From: Actinokineospora bangkokensis
GTDB lineage: Bacteria > Actinomycetota > Actinomycetes > Mycobacteriales > Pseudonocardiaceae
Direction: 5' to 3'
DNA: 64,000 nt
Assembly: GCF_001940455.1 (NCBI RefSeq)
Contig: NZ_MKQR01000028.1
Coordinates: 602,916-666,915 of the forward strand
The translations under genes and the position numbers were made by a program. The notes below the pieces were generated by a model. That model searched no databases. It was given only the letters and a program-made list of their open reading frames with translations, and was not told the origin of the DNA. This document shows positions 37,945-44,055 of this stretch, piece by piece. Position 1 is the stretch's first letter. The number at the start of each line of letters is the position of its first letter.

Positions 37945-38322
37945 ATGCGCAACAACAGGTTCCGGGCCGTCGTCATCGCCCTGCTCGCCATCCTGACCGC
38001 CCTCGGCGGCGCCACCGTCGCCTCCGCGTCGGGCACCACCCAGGACATAGCCTGCGAACGCGGCGAGGTCTGCCTCTGGACCGACCCGGAGTTCCGCGGA
38101 ACCACCTACCGCCACACCCTCACCGACACGACGGTGGGCGAGTGCGTCCACCTCCCGGTGGCGGTGGACATCCGCTCGTTCGTCAACCTCATGAGCAGGC
38201 ACGTGACGGTGTACCAGAGCCGGGAGTGCGCGACGGAAGGCGAGTTCGACACCTACCCGGGCGGGGGCACGTACGTGCCAGCGGCCCCGTACGTGGTGAG
38301 GGGGTTCCAGGTCTGGGACTGA
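37945..38322 (+). CDS. Secreted peptidase inhibitor I36/beta-gamma-crystallin-like protein
   Basis: Exported small protein of 125 residues. A signal peptide (MRNNRFRAVVIALLAILTAL, cleavage near VASAS) leads to a compact domain with four cysteines (IACERGEVCLW, GECVHLP, RECATEG). The motif CLWTDPEFRGTTYRHTL is characteristic of the actinobacterial I36 family of protease inhibitors with a crystallin-like fold. The target protease is unknown. The ATG follows GAGGAG, which is part of a hairpin. It is the first gene of the insertion between sugC and corA. Confidence 0.82.
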   Translation: MRNNRFRAVVIALLAILTALGGATVASASGTTQDIACERGEVCLWTDPEFRGTTYRHTLTDTTVGECVHLPVAVDIRSFVNLMSRHVTVYQSRECATEGEFDTYPGGGTYVPAAPYVVRGFQVWD

Positions 38323-38382
38323 CGAGCCCCCGGCGCTTGGGCAGGGTGGTCAGGGGTGGATGCGCCTGAGCGGGCGCTGGCG

Positions 38383-38410
38383 GCCCCGGGCGGCGCAGCC
38401 GCCCGGGGGC
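38383..38410 (+). terminator. GC hairpin after the I36 gene
   Basis: GCCCCGGGCGGC (38383-38394) pairs with GCCGCCCGGGG (38398-38408) around a 3-base GCA loop, about 60 bases after the stop. No U run. Confidence 0.5.
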
Positions 38411-38515
38411 GAGTAGACGCCGCTTCAGTGGCGCAACCACCAGCCAACCGCCGCCCGAAGACTGCTCGTGCAGCAGCGCAACCACCCCGCTGACGCAACA
38501 CGCGCTGCGTGAACT

Positions 38516-38661
38516 GCTCGATGTGGTGGTCTTGTTTGGTCGGGGGAGGCGATCATGTGCTACCCACGGCCGGGGGGTGGGGCCGAAGGCCTCACCTTTT
38601 CCCCACCCCGAGCACATGATCGCCGCAGGGGCCCCGACCAAACGGGACCACCACATCGAGC
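38516..38661. repeat. Long palindromic element A, copy 2
   Basis: Outer 30-bp stem (38516-38545 with 38632-38661) with only two G-T pairs, an inner perfect 14-bp stem GGCGATCATGTGCT/AGCACATGATCGCC (38548-38561 with 38611-38624), and a third apical GC stem. Same orientation as copy 1. Several outer-stem pairs differ from copy 1 with both partners changed. Confidence 0.85.
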
Positions 38662-38759
38662 ACGCCTTTCAAGTCGCGGTCTTTCCTCCGGGGCGGAGCC
38701 CCGGGCACCGGCCTACGGCCGGTCTCAAAGAGCGCCAGATTTGAGAGAAGAGCCCGGCT

Positions 38760-38891
38760 GGGTGGACTTGCTTGACCGGGGCCCCTACGGCGATCATGCG
38801 CTGTCGGGCGGGAAAAGGCGGGCTGAAAAGACGCCCGCCCGTCCGCTCTGGGTAGCACATGATCGCCTCCCCCGGACAAGCAAGTCCACCC
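38760..38891. repeat. Long palindromic element A, copy 3 (inverted)
   Basis: Reverse orientation relative to copies 1 and 2. Outer arms GGGTGGACTTGCTTGACCGG (38760 onward) and its complement ending at 38891 form a 22-bp stem with one mismatch. The arm sequence is unrelated to copies 1 and 2, yet the core with GGCGATCATGTGCTACCC (read on the minus strand) is kept. Between copies 2 and 3 (38662-38759) lie three short hairpins. Confidence 0.85.
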
Positions 38892-38910
38892 ACCCGGGCA
38901 CACCGTTGGC

Positions 38911-39070
38911 GGGTGCGGTTGCGTGGGTGGTTGCGTTGCTGTGAAAGCCGCTTGGGGGTGCGGTTTGACGGGTGGTTGCGTTGCTGCCAAAGCCGCTTGG
39001 GTGCGGTTTGGTGGGTGGCGCGCTGCTGCGAAGGCGGCTGCTGGATGCGGTTCGGGTGAGTGGTTGGCGT
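38911..39070 (+). repeat. Degenerate tandem repeat, about 45 bases
   Basis: About 3.5 units of a block with GGGTGGTTGCGTTGCTG and AAAGCCGCTTGGGTGCGGTTT; the clearest two start 45 bases apart (TTGCGTTGCT at 38931 and 38976). The interval 38323-39116 holds only hairpins and repeats; I see no convincing gene in it. Confidence 0.7.
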
Positions 39071-39116
39071 CCACGACCCGCAGCGCTGCTTGCTCGCTCC
39101 GCAGCCAGCCGTCCAC

Positions 39117-39989
39117 CTAGCCTGCGAAGCCCCTGCGGCCTGGTGCTTGTGGGCCGGGGGCGCGCAGGTTGGCCAGCACCTCATCGTTCCAGGTGTGGGA
39201 CCTGATGAGGCGGTAGCGCTCGCAGATGACCCACAGGTAGGCCTCCGCCTCGGTCTCGGTGGTGATCAGGCCCGCTTGGCGGACCATGGTGACCACGGGG
39301 ATGAACTCCTCCTCGTACCAGCGGCGGGCGACCGTCGGGCGGTCGAGGAAGGTGCGTTCGTCCTGCATGAGGCGGTAGCCCCAGGCCTCGACGGCCTCGG
39401 ACAGCTCGGCGTAGTCCCAGCCGTCGGTGAGGTGGATGGCGGCCCTGGCCTCGCCCTCCAGGGGGACGCGGTCGAGGAAGATGCGGCGGAAGTCCTTGAC
39501 GAGCAGGTCGCCGCGGTACTGGATGCCCTGGGCGGAGATGCGGGTGACGATCTCGGTGACGTAGGCGTCGATGGTGGACAGGCCGAGGGCGTGGGCGACC
39601 GAGACGCGGTGGTGGCCGTCGACGACGAAGTGCAGGTCGCCGATGCGGTAGACCTCGATCGGGGGGACGGCCTCGCCGCGGCGCTGGGCGACGGCGAGGC
39701 GTTCCCAGCGCTGGCGGGACATGCCGGAGGTGGGGCGGAAGCGGCGGTCGAAGTCGCGGGTGCGGTCGACCGAGCCGATGACCGAGTCCAGCGGGATGAC
39801 CTGCAGGCCCAGCCTGCGCTCGCCGACCTTGCCGAGGGCGGAGACGACCTCGTCGAACGGGAGCATGATGTTGACGTCGTCGGGTTCGCGGCGCAGCCAG
39901 GCGCCCAGGCGGGAGAGCACCTGCCTGCGGCGCATGCGCAGGAAGTCGTTCTCCGCGTCGGCCGCGGGGAAGCCGGTGTCCTTGGCCAT
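39117..39989 (-). CDS. ParB/sulfiredoxin-fold (ParB-like nuclease domain) protein
   Basis: Protein of 290 residues. The ParB/Srx domain spans about residues 35-150 and carries LGLQVIPLDSVIGSVDRTRD and the diagnostic box HFVVDGHHRVSVAHALG. The C-terminal half (AIHLTDGWDYAELSEAVEAW, RRWYEEEFIPVVTMVRQAG) is helical and not recognised. There is no HTH as in true chromosomal ParB, so a role in partition is unlikely. The family includes nucleases, CTPases and small-molecule kinases. It follows a phosphoesterase gene by two bases, which suggests a joint function. Confidence 0.78.
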   Translation of the reverse strand: MAKDTGFPAADAENDFLRMRRRQVLSRLGAWLRREPDDVNIMLPFDEVVSALGKVGERRLGLQVIPLDSVIGSVDRTRDFDRRFRPTSGMSRQRWERLAVAQRRGEAVPPIEVYRIGDLHFVVDGHHRVSVAHALGLSTIDAYVTEIVTRISAQGIQYRGDLLVKDFRRIFLDRVPLEGEARAAIHLTDGWDYAELSEAVEAWGYRLMQDERTFLDRPTVARRWYEEEFIPVVTMVRQAGLITTETEAEAYLWVICERYRLIRSHTWNDEVLANLRAPGPQAPGRRGFAG

Positions 39990-39991
39990 CC

Positions 39992-40660
39992 TCACACCCC
40001 CCTGCTCGGCACCGGCACGTCCAGCAGCCGGTGGCCCACGGTGTTGACCACCCGGGTGACCCCGAGGTCCCGGTCCGGCACGGGTTCGCCGTGCGGGTGG
40101 ATGTGCCCGTGCACCAGCAGCGCGGGCCGCAGCACCCGCACGGCGGCGTGCAGGCAGTCGAAGCCGCGGTGCGGGGGGTCCTCGCGGTCGCCGCAGCCGC
40201 GCGGCGGGGAGTGGGTGAGCAGCACGTCCACCCCCCGGCCGTCGCGCCAGCCGCGCACCCTGGCGCGGCGGCGGACCCGGCGGGCGCGCCGGGCCATCTG
40301 GTGCTCGGTCCACTGGTTCGCCCCGCCGTTGTAGCGGATCGACCCGCCCAGGCCCGCGATCCGCAGGCCAGCCACGTCGACCACCCGGCCGTCGGCGTTG
40401 ACCGCCCCGGCCGGGCCCGGGTAGCGGGCGGGCATCCCGTCGCGCAGCCACAGGCCGCCGGAGTGCACGTAGCCGGACAGGTCGGCGTCGTGGTTGCCGG
40501 GGACGAACACGCACGGCCGGTCGAGGACGTCGACCAGCCGCTCCAGGTAGTCGAAGGGGAGGTCACCCGCGGCGAGCACGAGGTCGACGCCGAGGCCGCG
40601 CAGCCTGGCGGGGTCCAGGCCCTCGACCACCTCGTCCGACACAGCGAGCACCCGGGGCAC
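39992..40660 (-). CDS. Metallophosphoesterase
   Basis: Calcineurin-like phosphoesterase of 222 residues. Metal-binding motifs are visible: LVLAAGDLPFDYLERL, VPGNHDADLSG, VLLTHSPPRG and LVHGHIHPHGE. The first motif lacks the usual DxH (it reads AVSDEV near residue 7), a variant seen in some phosphodiesterases. The substrate is unknown; cyclic nucleotides, nucleotides or phosphoproteins are possible. It is upstream of, and almost abutting, the ParB-like gene, so they are likely one operon. Confidence 0.85.
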   Translation of the reverse strand: MPRVLAVSDEVVEGLDPARLRGLGVDLVLAAGDLPFDYLERLVDVLDRPCVFVPGNHDADLSGYVHSGGLWLRDGMPARYPGPAGAVNADGRVVDVAGLRIAGLGGSIRYNGGANQWTEHQMARRARRVRRRARVRGWRDGRGVDVLLTHSPPRGCGDREDPPHRGFDCLHAAVRVLRPALLVHGHIHPHGEPVPDRDLGVTRVVNTVGHRLLDVPVPSRGV

Positions 40661-40754
40661 CTGCCCGAGCGTACGTCCGATCGGGTATCGATGGGCGGGC
40701 GCGGGGCGATCCGTGCGCGGAAGGGAACGGTTTGCCCCCGGTCCCCGTCCGAGC

Positions 40755-40787
40755 GGCTAGGTTTATCGTCGGAAACGAGCGTTTCGG
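40755..40787 (+). promoter_or_regulatory. Shared promoter/leader motif, copy 1
   Basis: CGGCTA-N8-TCGTCGGAAACGAG followed by CGTTTCGG. TAGGTT fits the actinobacterial -10 pattern TANNNT. GAAACG-AG-CGTTTC (40773-40786) is a perfect dyad. The same block precedes the second PPE-like gene at 43955-43987. It lies about 80-115 bases before the ATG at 40869. Confidence 0.55.
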
Positions 40788-40868
40788 GGGCGCCGAACCG
40801 GTGTCCGCGGGGTCATGGGGTCCACGGGGCACGGCGGTCCGCCAAGGCCGCCGAGGGGAGTTCGCGAG

Positions 40869-42122
40869 ATGGCAGCAGGGCAGGCCGGGGGCGCGCGGGG
40901 CGGTGCGCCGGGGCAGACCGACCAGGCGGGCACCGGCGCGGGGACGCCCCCCGCGGGCACGGCCGAGCCGGGCGCGACCGGCCAGGGCACCGGCGGCGAC
41001 CTCTACGTGACCGGCGGCACCGAGTGGGAGTCCTACTCGCTGGAGGCGCTGGTCGCGATGGTGTCCGACAAGGCCAGCGTCCCCCAGCTCGAACGGCTGG
41101 CCGACGACTGGCGCGCGGCGGGCAACGAGGTCGTCGACGCCTCCGACGTGCTCACCAGCGCCCTCGACGAGCTCATGCGGTACTGGTCCGGCGCCGCCGC
41201 CGAGCAGGCCCGCCGCGACGTCGCCCTCAACGCCCAGTGGGTCTCCGACCTCGGGGAGACCGCCTACCGGATCGGTGACCCGATCCAGGAGGCGGCGGGC
41301 GCGCTCAAGGCCGCCCAGGACGCCATGCCGCAGCTGCCCGCGACGCCGGAGGTCGTGCCGCCCGCGCAGGCCGCCGACAGCGCCGCGCTGGCCGAGCGCA
41401 CCGGCGGGTCGCTGGCCGCGGCCGTCAGCGGGGTGGCCGCGGGCTCGGAGAGCGCCTTCGCCGCGGACCAGAAGTCCGCCGACCTCAAGGCGGTCGCGGT
41501 CGAGGCGATGCGCCGGTTCGAGGGCGCGGCCATGGGCATCGACGCCGCCACCCCCCAGTTCGAGCAGCGCTCGACCACCCTGCACCCGCGCACCCCCGCG
41601 GGCCCGGAGACGCTCGTCCCCACCTCCCCGCAGACGCCCACCGAGCGGTGGGAGACCCTGACCGGCGGCGGCACCGGCACCAGCGCCTCCGCCGCGACCG
41701 CGGGCCGCACCTCCGACCGCACCCCCGTCCCGACGGCCACGACCGGCGGGTACGACGGCAGCGGCTACTCCGGCGGTGGTGCGGGCTTCGCGGGCGGCGG
41801 TTTCGGGGGCGGGGGAGCGGCGCCTGTCGACGGCCCCGACGCCCCGTACTCCCGGGGGCCGGTCGGCACGCCCCCCGGCGTCGGCGTGAACGAGTCCCTC
41901 GGTGGTGTGCGCGGCGGGGGCGCGATCGGCGCGCCCGCGGCCGCGGGCGCCGGGGGTGCCCCGCACGCGGGCGCGGGCATGGGCGGCATGCCGATGGGCG
42001 GTGCCATGGGCGGCGGCCCGGCGGGTGACCAGGGCGAGCACCGCAGGCGCTACCCCTTCGGCGAGGAGGACTCGTTCCTGCTCACCGACAAGAAGGCGTC
42101 CCCGCCGGTCATCGGCGCCTGA
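40869..42122 (+). CDS. PPE-like type VII secretion substrate, copy 1
   Basis: Protein of 417 residues. After a Gly/Ala/Pro leader (1-35) comes a helical domain at about 40-200: YVTGGTEWESYSLEALVAMV, QLERLADDWRAAGNEV, and a W-x-G turn in MRYWSGAAAEQARR at Trp106. A Gly/Pro-rich low-complexity region follows, and the C-terminus is GEHRRRYPFGEEDSFLLTDK then PPVIGA. The domain resembles WXG100/PPE proteins exported with EspG chaperones; EspG genes lie downstream. The ATG follows GAGGGGAG. It is paralogous to the protein at 44056. Confidence 0.8.
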   Translation: MAAGQAGGARGGAPGQTDQAGTGAGTPPAGTAEPGATGQGTGGDLYVTGGTEWESYSLEALVAMVSDKASVPQLERLADDWRAAGNEVVDASDVLTSALDELMRYWSGAAAEQARRDVALNAQWVSDLGETAYRIGDPIQEAAGALKAAQDAMPQLPATPEVVPPAQAADSAALAERTGGSLAAAVSGVAAGSESAFAADQKSADLKAVAVEAMRRFEGAAMGIDAATPQFEQRSTTLHPRTPAGPETLVPTSPQTPTERWETLTGGGTGTSASAATAGRTSDRTPVPTATTGGYDGSGYSGGGAGFAGGGFGGGGAAPVDGPDAPYSRGPVGTPPGVGVNESLGGVRGGGAIGAPAAAGAGGAPHAGAGMGGMPMGGAMGGGPAGDQGEHRRRYPFGEEDSFLLTDKKASPPVIGA

Positions 42123-42177
42123 CCGGCGCTCGGACCAGCGGGCACCCGGGAGCAGAAGGCAGAGGTAGAGCAGCAGC

Positions 42178-43044
42178 ATGGAGATCACGGCCCTGACCGC
42201 CGAGCAGTCCGACGCCTCCTCCGTCGCGGCCACCGGCGAGACGACCCCGCCGCCGATGCCGGTGCCGGACCCGACCCCGCCGCCCCTCCCGGTGCCGGAC
42301 CCGCCGCTGGTCGGCGGGACGGTGCCCGCCACCGGCCCCGTCGTCGTCGCGCCCCCGGTCGACGCCACCCCGCCGCCCGCCGAGGCACCCCCGGTGGCGC
42401 CTCCTGCGGCCACCGCGCCTCCCGTCGACGCGCCCCCGGCCCCGGCCCCGGCCACCCCGCCCATCAACGCGGCTCCGGCCCCCGCGGATCCGCCCGCGGC
42501 CACGACCCCGCCGCCCGCGAGCACCGACCAGGGCGCCGACGAGTCCGACGGCCAGGACGACCCCGCCGGGGACGCCGCGGCTGAGCAGCCCGCGAACGGC
42601 CCTGACCAGGGCGCCGTGGACAGCACCGACGTCCACACGATGCCCTACACCGGCACCCCGAGCAGCACCTCCGGCACGCCCGCCGACCAGCCGCCCCCGC
42701 AGTCCAAGGGGTACTGGGACATCGACCCCAGCAGGCTGGAGGGCTTCGGCGTCGCGGTGACCGCCGCCCGGTTCGGCTTGGCCGCGGTGCAGGCGCGGGT
42801 GGCCAGGATGCAGGGCGACGACTACACCCCGCAGCTGGGCACGAGCCCGGTGGGCAAGCAGCTGGCGAAGAAGTTCGACGACCGGCTCAACGGCGCCGAG
42901 GGCCTGCGCGGCCTGCTGGAGGAGGCCATGCGCCGGATGGACACCTTCATCGAGAGCGCCGAGAAGGTCCGCGACAACTACCGCGAGACCGAGCAGCTGG
43001 CCCAGGACGCGATCACCGCGGCAGAGCAGAAGACCCGGGGCTGA
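42178..43044 (+). CDS. Pro-rich PE/WXG-like type VII secretion partner, copy 1
   Basis: Protein of 288 residues in two parts. Residues 1-170 are extremely Pro/Ala-rich (PPPMPVPDPTPPPLPVPDPP). Residues 175-288 form a helical hairpin (DIDPSRLEGFGVAVTAARFG, LGTSPVGKQLAKKFDDRLNG, LEEAMRRMDTFIESAEKVRD). It closely matches the 121-residue protein at 45787. The C-terminus carries YRETE at 268-272, fitting the YxxxD/E export signal of type VII systems. ATG overlaps nothing upstream; the stop overlaps EspG copy 1 by one base. Confidence 0.78.
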   Translation: MEITALTAEQSDASSVAATGETTPPPMPVPDPTPPPLPVPDPPLVGGTVPATGPVVVAPPVDATPPPAEAPPVAPPAATAPPVDAPPAPAPATPPINAAPAPADPPAATTPPPASTDQGADESDGQDDPAGDAAAEQPANGPDQGAVDSTDVHTMPYTGTPSSTSGTPADQPPPQSKGYWDIDPSRLEGFGVAVTAARFGLAAVQARVARMQGDDYTPQLGTSPVGKQLAKKFDDRLNGAEGLRGLLEEAMRRMDTFIESAEKVRDNYRETEQLAQDAITAAEQKTRG

Positions 43045-43892
43045 TGGTCACCGAGCTGAACCTCGGGTTCGACCAGGGCGCGGACGTCGACGAGGCGGGG
43101 GCCTGGCTCGACCCGGTCGAGGTCGACCTGCTGTGCGCGTTCGCCGAGGTCAGCCCGCCCTTCCCGCTGAAGGTGGTGCCGCGCGGGGAGACGACCGAGC
43201 TGCGCAGGCAGGTGTTCGCCGGGGCGCGGGCGCGGCTGGCCGAGCGGGGCCTGGCCGACCGCCGCGGCCCGCGCGGGGTGGCCGCCGACCTGGTGCGCCT
43301 GCTCGGTGCGGACGTGGGCGCGGTCGACCTGCTGGTGGCCCGCCGCGGCCGGGCGCTGGGCGTGGTCGTGCTGGCCCTGGGCGCCGAGGCGCTGCTGGTG
43401 ACCCAGGACGTGCGCGGCGACGGCGGCCGGGTGCACGTGCTGGCCGTGCCCGCGCACGAGGTGATCGAGCACGTGCTGGCGCTGGTCCCCGACCACCCGC
43501 CCGCGATGGTGTCGCCGTTCAGCCTCTCCCGGCGCGCGCTCGACGCCGCCCACCGGGCCGTGCTGGCCCGCGCCGCCGCGGGCGACCCGCTGAGCCCCCA
43601 CGAGGTCGACCGGCTGATGGCCGAGCACGGCGTGGACGAGCAGTCCGCGCGCAGGCTCACCGCGAACCTCCAGCCGGTGTTGGGCAACGGGCAGGCGGGC
43701 ACGGCGTACCGCAGCGCGCGCGGCCGGGGCTGGGAGCGGGCGGGCGAGGAGCTGCGGTGGCTGGACACCGCCCGCGGCCGGTTCCGCCTCGGCGGGGACC
43801 CCGGGTCCGACTGGATGAGCGTGAACCCCCTGTCGGGGGAGGAGCTGGTGGTCGGTCTGCGCACCCTGGCGGGTGGTCTGTGGTACCGCTGA
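43044..43892 (+). CDS. ESX secretion-associated protein EspG, copy 1
   Basis: Cytosolic chaperone of the EspG family, 282 residues, which in mycobacteria binds the tip of PPE proteins before export. It shows LDPVEVDLLCAFAEVSPPFP at the N-terminus, VDLLVARRGRALGVVVLALG, an internal MVSPFSLSRRALDAAH, and the C-terminal GRGWERAGEELRWLDTARGR with SDWMSVNPLS. It is paralogous to the protein at 46154. The ATG lies in TGATG with the preceding stop, showing coupling to the WXG-like partner. Confidence 0.82.
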   Translation: MVTELNLGFDQGADVDEAGAWLDPVEVDLLCAFAEVSPPFPLKVVPRGETTELRRQVFAGARARLAERGLADRRGPRGVAADLVRLLGADVGAVDLLVARRGRALGVVVLALGAEALLVTQDVRGDGGRVHVLAVPAHEVIEHVLALVPDHPPAMVSPFSLSRRALDAAHRAVLARAAAGDPLSPHEVDRLMAEHGVDEQSARRLTANLQPVLGNGQAGTAYRSARGRGWERAGEELRWLDTARGRFRLGGDPGSDWMSVNPLSGEELVVGLRTLAGGLWYR

Positions 43893-43954
43893 CCGTTCAC
43901 CGATTGTTGACGCCCCGACCTGGGCGGAGGGCTCCCGGAGCGGGCGTGGGATCG

Positions 43955-43987
43955 GCTACCGTGACAGTCGGAAACGAGTATTTCCGG
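43955..43987 (+). promoter_or_regulatory. Shared promoter/leader motif, copy 2
   Basis: CGGCTACCGTGACAGTCGGA then AACGAGTATTTCCGG. TACCGT fits TANNNT, and GTCGGAAACGAG is identical to copy 1, at nearly the same distance from the next PPE-like ATG (44056). The dyad is imperfect here (GAAAC and ATTTC). Confidence 0.55.
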
Positions 43988-44055
43988 TACTCGGCCAATC
44001 AGCACCGGCGCCCGGCCCGCACCGCCCGGGGCCGCGCCGGAGGAGGGGTGCGGGG

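Noticed and set aside
38323-39116. Protein-coding genes in the repeat field
   Set aside because: All frames there run through palindromes and tandem repeats, with no ribosome binding sites and no codon bias.
39117-39989. Chromosome partition protein ParB
   Set aside because: The ParB box is present, but the HTH and dimer domains are missing, there is no ParA neighbour, and no parS-like site was noticed.
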